Shown: positions 1 through 6,199 of the stretch, in pieces | How positions within the stretch are numbered: the stretch's first letter is position 1 | Layout: each line of letters starts with the position of its first letter | DNA from: Candidatus Aenigmatarchaeota archaeon | Lineage (GTDB): Archaea > Aenigmatarchaeota > Aenigmatarchaeia > QMZP01 | Assembly (NCBI GenBank): GCA_003663225.1 | Contig: QMZP01000035.1 | Coordinates: forward strand, 1-7,147 | Direction of reading: 5' to 3' | Length of the DNA stretch: 7,147 bases | Notes under the pieces: model-generated | Told to the model about the DNA's origin: nothing | Seen by the model: only the letters and a program-made list of their open reading frames with translations | Databases searched by the model: none | Program-made: the position numbers and the translations under genes

Positions 1-9
1 ATTCACTGC

Positions 10-37
10 AGCCCCGGCCTGCGGGAGGACTGGGGCT
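10..37. repeat. Inverted repeat / hairpin at window edge
   Basis: Bases 10-17 (AGCCCCGG) pair with 30-37 (CTGGGGCT), giving 8 bp with one G-T wobble. Inside, 18-20 (CCT) pair with 26-28 (AGG) around a 5-base loop, leaving A29 as a bulge. The stem is GC-rich. On the + strand it is followed by an A-rich, not T-rich, stretch, so it is not a classical terminator. It could be the 3' part of an upstream RNA or gene cut off by the window, or a processing or termination signal for it. The pairing is visible; the role is unknown. Confidence 0.4.
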
Positions 38-40
38 AAA

Positions 41-50
41 CAATAAATAG
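41..50 (+). promoter_or_regulatory. Putative TATA box for enolase (leaderless mRNA)
   Basis: CAATAAATAG is an AT-rich element centred near base 45, about 27 bases before the enolase ATG at 73. Archaeal TATA boxes lie about 25-28 bases upstream of the transcription start, so transcription would begin at or next to the ATG. The only Shine-Dalgarno-like string is AGGA at 67-70, 2 bases from the ATG and too close to work. A leaderless transcript fits best. This is inferred from spacing. Confidence 0.5.
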
Positions 51-72
51 TCCTTGATTCAAAAATAGGAAC

Positions 73-1368
73 ATGCCAAACGAGATAACAGGCATCAAAG
101 CGAGGGGGATTCTCGATTCCAGGGGCATCCCGACCATAGCGGTTGACCTTACCACTGAGAAAGGCATGTTCAGGGCTATGGTGCCCAGCGGCGCTTCCAC
201 TGGTGTCCACGAAGCCCTGGATCTCAGGGATGGTGACAAGAGCCGCTATATGGGTAAGGGCGTTCTGAAGGCGGTCGCTAATGTCAATGGGAAGATAGCG
301 CCTGCTGTAAAGGGCATGGACTGCACTGGCCAGGAAGCCATAGACAGGAAGATGATGGAGCTGGACGGGACGGAGAACAAGTCAAGGCTTGGCGCTAACG
401 CGATACTTGCAGTCTCCATGGCAGCATGCAAAGCGGGAGCTGCTGCAAAGGGGGTTCCGCTTTACAAGCACATAGCAGAGCTTGCAGGCGTTAGCGAGAT
501 GGCGCTCCCCGTGCCAGGCTTCAACGTCATAAACGGCGGCAGTCATGCGGGCAACAGGCTCGCCATGCAGGAATTCATGATACTCCCGGTAGGTGCCCCG
601 TCGTTCAAGGAAGCCCTCAGGATGGGCACCGAGGTATACCATACGCTGAAGAAGGTCATAAAGAACAAGTACGGACAGGGTGCGGTGAATGTTGGCGATG
701 AAGGCGGTTTTGCTCCTAATATACAGGACAACCGCGAGGGTCTGGAGCTCCTGAGGGAAGCCATAGAGAAGGCGGGCTACGCCGGCAAGGTGAAGATAGG
801 CATAGACGCGGCCGCTTCCGAGTTTTTCAGGGATGGCAGCTACGACCTGAACTTCAAGGGCAGCCGGCCGGACCTGAAATCAAGGGAAGAGATGATTGAG
901 TTGTACAAGAGATTCGCTGGCGACTACGGAATGGTTTCCATAGAGGACCCGTTCGACCAGAATGACTGGGACTCATGTGCCAAGCTGACCGCTGCCATCG
1001 GCCATGGCGTCCAGATAGTGGGGGACGACCTGCTGGTCACCAACCCCAAGAGGATAAAGATAGCCATAGAGAAGAAGGCCTGCAACGCGCTGCTGCTCAA
1101 GGTGAACCAGATAGGCACTGTTACTGAGGGCATAGAGGCCTGCAGGATGGCACAACGGGCGGGCTGGGGCGTGATGGTGTCCCATAGGAGCGGCGAGACA
1201 GAGGACACTTTCATAGCAGACCTGGTGGTCGGCCTGCGCACCGGCCAGATAAAGACAGGCGCCCCGTGCAGGTCAGAGAGGACGGCAAAGTACAACCAGC
1301 TCATGAGGATAGAGGAAGAGCTTGGCAGCAACGCCAGGTATGCCGGGAAAGGCTTCAGGAAGCCTTAA
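73..1368 (+). CDS. eno: Enolase (phosphopyruvate hydratase), eukaryote-like
   Basis: Cytosolic glycolytic/gluconeogenic enzyme that interconverts 2-phosphoglycerate and phosphoenolpyruvate, using Mg2+. The 431 residues match the usual family length and the frame is intact. By family alignment the key residues are present: flexible loop SGAST (39-43), H158 in GGSHAGN, E167, catalytic E210 (DEGGFAP), metal ligands D245, E291 and D318, catalytic K343 (LLLKVNQ), H371-R372-S373 and K394 (QIKTG). The start is the first ATG after the TATA-like box. It has no convincing Shine-Dalgarno sequence. Many segments are typical of eukaryotic enolases, such as [41 protein letters not shown] and [12 protein letters not shown]. 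Codon use (ATA for Ile, AGG for Arg) matches the neighbours, so any transfer would be old. It is followed by a T-rich stretch and a separate small gene. Function is very secure; the affinity is recognised from memory of the family and not from a tree. Confidence 0.98.
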   Translation: MPNEITGIKARGILDSRGIPTIAVDLTTEKGMFRAMVPSGASTGVHEALDLRDGDKSRYMGKGVLKAVANVNGKIAPAVKGMDCTGQEAIDRKMMELDGTENKSRLGANAILAVSMAACKAGAAAKGVPLYKHIAELAGVSEMALPVPGFNVINGGSHAGNRLAMQEFMILPVGAPSFKEALRMGTEVYHTLKKVIKNKYGQGAVNVGDEGGFAPNIQDNREGLELLREAIEKAGYAGKVKIGIDAAASEFFRDGSYDLNFKGSRPDLKSREEMIELYKRFAGDYGMVSIEDPFDQNDWDSCAKLTAAIGHGVQIVGDDLLVTNPKRIKIAIEKKACNALLLKVNQIGTVTEGIEACRMAQRAGWGVMVSHRSGETEDTFIADLVVGLRTGQIKTGAPCRSERTAKYNQLMRIEEELGSNARYAGKGFRKP

Positions 1369-1370
1369 GC

Positions 1371-1380
1371 ATTTATTTCT
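1371..1380 (+). promoter_or_regulatory. T-rich element: TATA box and/or enolase terminator
   Basis: ATTTATTTCT starts 2 bases after the enolase stop codon. Its ATTTATTT core is centred about 22-26 bases before the ATGs at 1397 and 1400, the spacing expected for a TATA box of a leaderless gene. A T-rich tract right after a stop codon is also what archaeal RNA polymerase commonly uses to terminate, so one element may do both. No hairpin is evident. This is inferred from position and composition. Confidence 0.4.
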
Positions 1381-1396
1381 TTCCATTAAAGAGCAA

Positions 1397-1702
1397 ATGA
1401 TGGGAAGGGTTGTAATAGAAAGATTTGACGGCGAGCACGGACACCTTGTTGGATACGTCGGTGGCGATGAGGAAGACCTGATGGCAGTTGAACTGGACGG
1501 GGCCACATACCTGATCAACGATGCCGAGGCAAGCGAGCTTTTGGCAAGGTGGAGGGACGGCATTCGCGAGCCATGCAATGCAATGGCATACCATCTGGTA
1601 GAGATTGACCCTGACTGCAATGAGGCCGCGGCGGAAGAAGTGACCGATTATGAGCTTGTGATGAGGATAGCCAGAAAATCTTTTGAGGACACACTGGACT
1701 GA
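1397..1702 (+). CDS. Hypothetical acidic protein, 101 aa
   Basis: I do not recognise this family. The protein is strongly acidic, with many Asp and Glu and few Lys. It has no signal peptide, no membrane segment and no cysteine pair motif (only two Cys). Its pattern suggests two or three N-terminal strands (MGRVVIERF, HLVGYVGG, LMAVELDG), a central helix (EASELLARWRDGI) and a C-terminal helix (DYELVMRIARKSFEDTLD), so a small soluble domain. The reading frame stays open upstream into the enolase 3' end (TTG at 1322), but the region before 1397 overlaps enolase. The tandem ATGs at 1397 and 1400 sit at leaderless distance from a TATA-like element. The 1400 start fits the spacing slightly better and would give 100 aa. 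No Shine-Dalgarno is seen. Its stop lies 4 bases from the stop of the convergent phosphatase gene. Coding status is supported by base composition and ATA/AGG codon use like the neighbours. Confidence 0.7.
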   Translation: MMGRVVIERFDGEHGHLVGYVGGDEEDLMAVELDGATYLINDAEASELLARWRDGIREPCNAMAYHLVEIDPDCNEAAAEEVTDYELVMRIARKSFEDTLD

Positions 1703-1706
1703 CTGC

Positions 1707-2210
1707 TCATATCCTCTTGTCAATCTCCCAGACAGCGAAGGTCACAGCCAGCCCGAGCAGCGAACCGCTTATTATGTCAATCCACGTGTGTACCCCGAGC
1801 GCTACCCTGGATATTGCAACAAGCAAAGGGAGCACGAGAATGGGGGCTTGCTTCCGCTTCATGCCAAGCGCTATCCATATTGAAGCGAATCCTGCGAAAG
1901 CGGTCGCTGAATGCCCTGACGGCAGCGACGAGTCCAGCGGGCAGTGGGGGTTGCATCCTATGAGCTCCGTTATGCACGGAGTGCATTGCCTTGGAACATC
2001 CAGTGCTCCCTTCAGCGATATGACCAGTATGAACGTGAGGATAAGCGTCGGGAGAAGGACGAAAAGAAATTTGCTCACTACCTTCTTGCTCCTGCCCTTC
2101 CTGCCCTTGTAGCCCATGTAAGCGCCGAATACCAGCGCGGAGAGCACCATCCAGAGCTCTGGCGCTCCCAACAATGTTATAAAATACCACGGGTTGGATA
2201 TCCCTATCAT
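1707..2210 (-). CDS. PAP2-family membrane phosphatase
   Basis: Small integral membrane protein (167 aa) of the type 2 phosphatidic acid phosphatase superfamily, which dephosphorylates lipid phosphates or pyrophosphates, often isoprenoid carriers. The three signature motifs are present: K67-x6-R74 (normally KxxxxxxRP, here followed by Gln75 instead of Pro), PSGH at 97-100, and S134-R135-x5-H141-x3-D145. H100 and H141 are the expected phosphoryl-transfer residues. Hydrophobic segments near 8-31, 48-66, 103-117, 122-138 and 147-161 suggest about five to six membrane spans. A four-cysteine loop (C76, C79, C86, C90) lies between motifs 1 and 2 and would face the active-site side of the membrane. 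The ATG is 4 bases after the stop of the Fe-S protein gene, so the two are likely co-transcribed. The superfamily is clear; the substrate cannot be assigned. Confidence 0.9.
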   Translation of the reverse strand: MIGISNPWYFITLLGAPELWMVLSALVFGAYMGYKGRKGRSKKVVSKFLFVLLPTLILTFILVISLKGALDVPRQCTPCITELIGCNPHCPLDSSLPSGHSATAFAGFASIWIALGMKRKQAPILVLPLLVAISRVALGVHTWIDIISGSLLGLAVTFAVWEIDKRI

Positions 2211-2214
2211 TCTA

Positions 2215-3207
2215 TCAAGCCTTGATTATGTCATAGTTCCTGGTGCCAACGCCCATACCCTCTGCACGTTCTATGTGCAGCTCGGAATCTTTGTGCCATA
2301 TCTGGTCGAAGAGCTTCTTGCCTGACTTCTGGTTTATCATGTCGACCGACGCCTTGTCTATGGCCACTATGTCACTTCCCATGAGTATCCCCATGTCGCA
2401 CATAACCTTCTTTATGCCGCTTCTCTGGCAGTCGCACTTGTTGGTAACGTTCCTTATGACATTCACGAAGTATACCTTCTTGAACATGCTGAGAGCTGCA
2501 TCAGCCCCCTCTACCAGCAGCGTGTCGAATTCCGCTACCCTTGGCTTCAGGCACTTCTGCGGGCATACCTGTATGCATTTGGAACACCCGTAGCATTTCT
2601 CGTAATCGAAACATGGTCCATTATCAGAATACGTTATACAATCACCCGGGCAGACCTCTGAGCACTTTTTGCACAGTATGCATTCGCCTGATAGTACGGG
2701 CTCGGCCCCCTCGTGGATGGCCTTCTTTGTATCCTTGGATAATGCTCCCATGCCTATGTTCTTTAGCGAGCCCCCGACGCCCGTGCAGACGTGTCCCTTG
2801 AAATGTGTCAGAACCAGTACACCATCCGCCTCCGCGAGGTGCCTGCACACACCGTATTTCATATGCTCGCCCCTGACCTCTATCGAGCTGTTGGATATTA
2901 TGACAGGGCATCCCAGGAAGCTTTCGGAGAACCCCAGCTCTACACACTGCTTGAGGTAACCTTCCTCCGTATTCCTGGGACTGCTGTACTTGACCGGGGA
3001 ATCGAACAGGAACGGCTTTGCACCCAGCGATATTAGCGCGTCCACGACCTTCTTGACAAAGGCGGGCTTCAGGTGGTTGGGATTCTCCTTCTCACCCATG
3101 TGCAGCTTTATCGCTACCTTGTCGCCCTTCTCGAAGACCTTGCCCGCCTCTTCCCTGAACCTCTTCAGGAACCTCTTGTCATTGTCAGCGAAATACAAGT
3201 CTGCCAC
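2215..3207 (-). CDS. DUF362 / COG2768-type 4Fe-4S protein
   Basis: Uncharacterised iron-sulfur protein, 330 aa, soluble. The N-terminal half (about 1-165) resembles the DUF362 domain, including the VAIKLHMGEK strand and the VLTHFKGHVCTGVGGSLKN segment. A ferredoxin-like insert follows with two 4Fe-4S motifs: C176-x2-C179-x2-C182-x3-C186-P and C205-x2-C208-x2-C211-x3-C215-P. The C-terminal part (KCDCQ, then DMGILMGSDIVAIDKASVDM) is typical of the COG2768 group of Fe-S centre proteins. Further cysteines at 190, 199, 219, 258, 260 and 270 may bind metal. The start is GTG at 3207, one base after the aIF5B stop, with a G-rich ribosome-binding stretch (AAAGGGGGG) just upstream. The length fits the family. 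It probably takes part in electron transfer or redox chemistry, but no reaction is known for the family. Confidence 0.9.
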   Translation of the reverse strand: MADLYFADNDKRFLKRFREEAGKVFEKGDKVAIKLHMGEKENPNHLKPAFVKKVVDALISLGAKPFLFDSPVKYSSPRNTEEGYLKQCVELGFSESFLGCPVIISNSSIEVRGEHMKYGVCRHLAEADGVLVLTHFKGHVCTGVGGSLKNIGMGALSKDTKKAIHEGAEPVLSGECILCKKCSEVCPGDCITYSDNGPCFDYEKCYGCSKCIQVCPQKCLKPRVAEFDTLLVEGADAALSMFKKVYFVNVIRNVTNKCDCQRSGIKKVMCDMGILMGSDIVAIDKASVDMINQKSGKKLFDQIWHKDSELHIERAEGMGVGTRNYDIIKA

Positions 3208-3208
3208 G

Positions 3209-4942
3209 TCATTCCCCCCTTTCCTTGAGCAGTTCCTTCTCTTCTGGCGTGAGCTTCATGATTATGCTCTCCAGCCCCTCTATATCCGAGTCCCTGAGGA
3301 AGTTCTCCAGTGTGTCCCCTTCGTTAACGTTCTTCCCTACGATTACGCTGTCCATGGACAGGGCGACCCTCTCCCCGGTCTTCGCCTCCTTGACGTTGTC
3401 CCCCTGTGACTGGATCTCCCTTATCTCACCTATCTTCTTTCCCGTCTTGGTGTTGACCATCCTGTAGCCGGGCTTTATTATACCCTTCTCTACCTCCACA
3501 CCGAAGACAGCCGGTTTCTTCTGCCTGAAGACAAACCCTTTCAGGACCCTTACCCTGCCGGGCCTAGTGACGCTCTCCATTGTCCTTTCCTCTTCCCTTT
3601 TCTTCCTGTCATTTACCCACTGGTCGTACATGTCCACCAGCCTGTATATTATGTCCGAGTGAAACAGGGATATCCTGTTGTCCTCTGCCAGCTTCTTTAT
3701 CTCCGGCGATATCTTGACATTGAATGCGAATATCAAGGGATCATCCTGGGCCTTCATCTCGTTTATGTCAGCCCTGGTCACCGTGCCCACATGGGCCTTC
3801 CTTATGGGTATCTCCATCTCCCTAAACGTCTTGGTAAGCGCCTCCAATGAGCCGAGCGTATCAGCCCTGACCAGCGCGCCCTCACTCTCTGTCTCTATCT
3901 CGACCTCCTCTATCTCGGCTTCCACTTCCTCTGCTGCCTTGTCTATGCTGTCCTTGTCCTGGACCGCCCTGACGGGCGACCCCGCTATCACGCTCTCCAT
4001 CCCAGGTGCCGCTATCTTTATGCCTGCGGCCGCTGTGACGGATTCTACGCTCTTGAAGTCCTTCTCGAGCCTTATCTCCTTGAGCGGGTTGGGCTTGAGG
4101 AGCGCCTTTACCCTGGTCTTTATTATCTTGTCCGGGCCGAGCCCCCCTATTATTAGGTGGTCCCCGCGCCTTATCTGGCCGTCATACAGTATCACATCGG
4201 CGGTCGTGCCAAGGCCTGTGAACTCCTTAACCTCAAGGACCGTGCCCTTACCCTCACCCTTCCTTATCTCAAGCCCCCTCTTAAGGTATCTCTGCGCTAT
4301 TCCCGCAAGTATCATGAGAAGGTCAGGCACGCCTTCGCCCGTTATGCCGGATACAGGCACCACTGCCACCTGCTCTGAATAATCCATTACCCTGTCATAC
4401 CTCTCCGACCGGAAGCCCCTGGATGAGAGCTCCCCTATGACCCTGTACATCTTGTTGTCTATGTCCTCTTTCACCCTGTCGCTTTGGTCGTTGTAAGAGT
4501 TGATGAAGCAGGCATTCTCGTTCGGGTTCCACCCCGTGACTTTGTCCACCTTGGTCAGTGCGACGACGAACGGGGTCTTGAACTGCTTCAGGTAGTTCAG
4601 GCTCTCTTCTGTCTGCGGCTGGAAGCCCTCGTTTATGTCAACTATGAGGACTGCCAGGTCGGCTATGGCGCCGCCCCTCTTCCTCAGCGTGGTGAAGGCC
4701 TCGTGTCCCGGGGTGTCTATCCAAAGCAGACCGGGTATGGTGAGCTCTATGTTCATTGCCTTCAGGAGGTCACCACACATTGCCTTTATGTTCTTAGAAG
4801 GTATGTAGCTGGCTGATGTGTGCTGCGTTATGGCACCGGCTTCCGTCTTAACGACGGCGCTTCCCCTGATCTTGTCAAGCAAAGTAGTCTTGCCGTGGTC
4901 GACGTGACCAAGCATTACCAGTATCGGGGATCGCGTTGCCAT
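3209..4942 (-). CDS. infB: Translation initiation factor aIF5B (IF2 family GTPase)
   Basis: GTPase that promotes ribosomal subunit joining and acts with initiator tRNA in archaea. The 577 residues fit the archaeal form, which starts directly at the G domain. GTPase motifs: G1 GHVDHGKT (12-19), switch I AGAITQHTSA (35-44), G3 DTPGH (76-80), G4 TKVD (130-133, where most homologues have NKxD), and G5 PVSGITGEG (196-204). Domain II begins about 225 (GTVLEVKEF). Domain III is near 355-445 (ALVRADTLGSLEAL). Domain IV has VRVLKGFVFRQKKPAVFGVEV and a long C-terminal helix ending in acidic and basic residues. The ATG is preceded by GCGGTGG, a modest Shine-Dalgarno match. It is the first gene of a likely operon with the Fe-S protein (1-base gap) and the PAP2 phosphatase. 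No inteins or frameshifts are seen. Confidence 0.97.
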   Translation of the reverse strand: MATRSPILVMLGHVDHGKTTLLDKIRGSAVVKTEAGAITQHTSASYIPSKNIKAMCGDLLKAMNIELTIPGLLWIDTPGHEAFTTLRKRGGAIADLAVLIVDINEGFQPQTEESLNYLKQFKTPFVVALTKVDKVTGWNPNENACFINSYNDQSDRVKEDIDNKMYRVIGELSSRGFRSERYDRVMDYSEQVAVVPVSGITGEGVPDLLMILAGIAQRYLKRGLEIRKGEGKGTVLEVKEFTGLGTTADVILYDGQIRRGDHLIIGGLGPDKIIKTRVKALLKPNPLKEIRLEKDFKSVESVTAAAGIKIAAPGMESVIAGSPVRAVQDKDSIDKAAEEVEAEIEEVEIETESEGALVRADTLGSLEALTKTFREMEIPIRKAHVGTVTRADINEMKAQDDPLIFAFNVKISPEIKKLAEDNRISLFHSDIIYRLVDMYDQWVNDRKKREEERTMESVTRPGRVRVLKGFVFRQKKPAVFGVEVEKGIIKPGYRMVNTKTGKKIGEIREIQSQGDNVKEAKTGERVALSMDSVIVGKNVNEGDTLENFLRDSDIEGLESIIMKLTPEEKELLKERGE

Positions 4943-4978
4943 AAAACCACCGCATATTACATATAACCTGTAGCTGAC

Positions 4979-4988
4979 AAATAAATAG
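4979..4988 (-). promoter_or_regulatory. Putative TATA box for the aIF5B operon
   Basis: On the - strand this reads CTATTTATTT. A start about 26 bases downstream would give a short leader of about 15 bases containing GCGGTGG before the ATG at 4942. A second AT-rich string (TTATATGTAATAT on the - strand, 4967-4955) is closer and could be an alternative, but it would put the start at or inside the coding region. The box lies immediately downstream of the amidohydrolase hairpin. Assigned by position only. Confidence 0.4.
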
Positions 4989-5018
4989 ATACCTCTAAAG
5001 CGGCTTCCGCCCCGCTTC
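4988..5018 (-). terminator. Putative hairpin terminator of the amidohydrolase gene
   Basis: Just past the amidohydrolase stop, on the - strand AAGCGG (5017-5012) pairs with CCGCTT (5003-4998) over an 8-base loop. A G-T pair at the base makes 7 bp. The RNA then runs into AGAGGTATC and the T-rich TATTTATTTG that doubles as the aIF5B promoter. The stem is GC-rich and sits about 6 bases after the stop codon. The T-run is interrupted, so efficiency is uncertain. Confidence 0.45.
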
Positions 5019-5023
5019 TTGTT

Positions 5024-6106
5024 TCAGCTCTCGCCGTTCAGCGACCTTTCTATTGATAGCCTGTCCATCTCGTTGAGCTCCCTGCCTGTGAGAACCTTCG
5101 CCCACACGTCCGGGCTGTAGAACCTCACGTAGTCGCTCAGTGCGATGGCTTCCCTGTACATATCAGGGCTCCCGGTGGGCACGAAGACGTCAGCTATGTT
5201 GTCCGACCCCAGCCTTACCGGTATTCCCCGGACCAGCATTTCGGGTACCCTCGCTATGCTGTTGTGTGTCGGTGCCGATATCCGCCTGTTCTGCTTCATG
5301 GATATTGCGGCGGTCGGACAGCACACCACGCCTATGTTGCACTCGCACATGCCGTCCAGAAGGTCCCTGAATCTGGCATCGTCGTATGCTGACGGTGATA
5401 TGGAATGCACTGCCCATACCAGAGGCATGCCGTCCTTCACCCTCTTCTCAGGCGGTATGCAGTAGTCCACCGCGTGGACCAGCTCCTCTGTGCCGCTCTC
5501 TGACGGGTCGTTCGCCTGGTCTACGTGGACCTGGACCATCTTGTCCAGCTCTACCGCGAGATGTAGTATCCTTCTGAGGTGCTCCTTGTAGCCGATGTGG
5601 CCTTCCTTCACATCCCTCTCCGGGAGGGCTCCCATGAAGTCCGCGTCCCTGGAAGCCTCCTCGAAGACGTTCCACCTCTCCGGCTCACTGTCCTTGAAGC
5701 CGAATATAGGATGCGTGCCTATCCTGAAGTCTATGGTGCCCGCATACTTGTCCTTCAGCTCCATTGCGATGTCCAGCGCTCCCCTTCCTACGTTGTCTGC
5801 TGTAGTGTCAACCATGGAGTAGACCGTGGAAACGTCGAAGTCCTCTGCCATCGCCTTGAGCAGGTTGTCCATCCTCCTCTTCAGGTCTTCAGTTGAATAG
5901 GCTGGCCCCCTGTGAAGGTCGCCGGCGAGGTTCTGCTTCACTCTCAGCGGATAGGAAGAGGCCGACATAGGGTCTATGCCGACATGTTCCAGGTATCTCC
6001 TGTCCAGCGTCTCAGCCCTGTCAAGGTGGGCATGGAAGTTGACGGCTCCGCCCATGTCCCTGACAAGCTGTTTCAGGTCTGACTGGAATTTGGTGCTATA
6101 TGCCAT
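5024..6106 (-). CDS. Amidohydrolase, cytosine-deaminase-like
   Basis: Metal-dependent hydrolase of the amidohydrolase superfamily, 360 aa, probably cytosolic. Visible motifs: H25-A-H27-L-D29 after strand 1 (metal ligands), H194-V-D196-Q197 after strand 5, H234 (WAVHSISPS), and the G-S-D302-N loop at strand 8. This arrangement and the CCPTAAISM segment (262-270) resemble cytosine deaminase and related triazine amidohydrolases. Where cytosine deaminase has catalytic Glu after HCD, this protein has Gln197. The usual N- and C-terminal beta-sandwich is almost absent: the barrel begins by residue 20 and the protein ends soon after strand 8. The start is ATG 6106, because GGGAGGT lies 4 bases upstream; the frame is open to 6199 but that extension lacks such a site. 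It is a single gene with its own promoter and a hairpin after the stop. Superfamily is secure; substrate unknown. Confidence 0.88.
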   Translation of the reverse strand: MAYSTKFQSDLKQLVRDMGGAVNFHAHLDRAETLDRRYLEHVGIDPMSASSYPLRVKQNLAGDLHRGPAYSTEDLKRRMDNLLKAMAEDFDVSTVYSMVDTTADNVGRGALDIAMELKDKYAGTIDFRIGTHPIFGFKDSEPERWNVFEEASRDADFMGALPERDVKEGHIGYKEHLRRILHLAVELDKMVQVHVDQANDPSESGTEELVHAVDYCIPPEKRVKDGMPLVWAVHSISPSAYDDARFRDLLDGMCECNIGVVCCPTAAISMKQNRRISAPTHNSIARVPEMLVRGIPVRLGSDNIADVFVPTGSPDMYREAIALSDYVRFYSPDVWAKVLTGRELNEMDRLSIERSLNGES

Positions 6107-6110
6107 GCTT

Positions 6111-6117
6111 ACCTCCC
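6111..6117 (-). promoter_or_regulatory. Strong ribosome binding site that fixes the amidohydrolase start
   Basis: GGGAGGT on the - strand, followed by AAGC and then ATG at 6106. It closely matches the archaeal anti-Shine-Dalgarno complement, and it rules in the 360-residue protein over a 391-residue form starting at 6199. Confidence 0.8.
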
Positions 6118-6149
6118 TTTCTTTAAGGGGAGGCACAAAAAGAACCCTT

Positions 6150-6192
6150 CTATTATTAGATGCGAAAAAATAAAAGCTTTCGCTCCAATATA
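6150..6192. promoter_or_regulatory. Divergent AT-rich promoter region
   Basis: This block holds several TATA-like strings. For the - strand amidohydrolase, CTAATAATAG (6160-6151) or CTTTTATTTTTT (6176-6165) would give leaders of about 23-40 bases ending in the strong ribosome binding site. For the + strand, AAAAAATAAAAG (6165-6176) would start transcription near 6197, right where the structured RNA begins. AATATAT at 6187-6193 would start inside it, near 6216. Which boxes are used cannot be told from sequence. Confidence 0.4.
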
Positions 6193-6199
6193 TCATCAT

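Noticed and set aside
1322..1396. Upstream extension of the 101-aa gene into the enolase 3' end
   Set aside because: The only start there is TTG inside enolase without a ribosome binding site; the ATGs at 1397/1400 fit the promoter spacing.
2243..3409. Several + strand open frames opposite the Fe-S protein gene
   Set aside because: They mirror the conserved gene on the other strand and show no protein motifs or ribosome binding sites.
3678..4382. 234-codon open frame on the + strand
   Set aside because: It lies wholly opposite aIF5B, has a low-complexity Ser/Leu composition typical of an antisense shadow, and no family motifs.
6193..6199. C box (ATGATGA on the - strand) of a C/D guide RNA
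   Set aside because: No matching CTGA D box at suitable spacing and no D'/C' pair.
6107..6199. 31-residue N-terminal extension of the amidohydrolase
   Set aside because: A strong GGGAGGT site 4 bases before ATG 6106 decides the start, and the extension covers the AT-rich promoter block.
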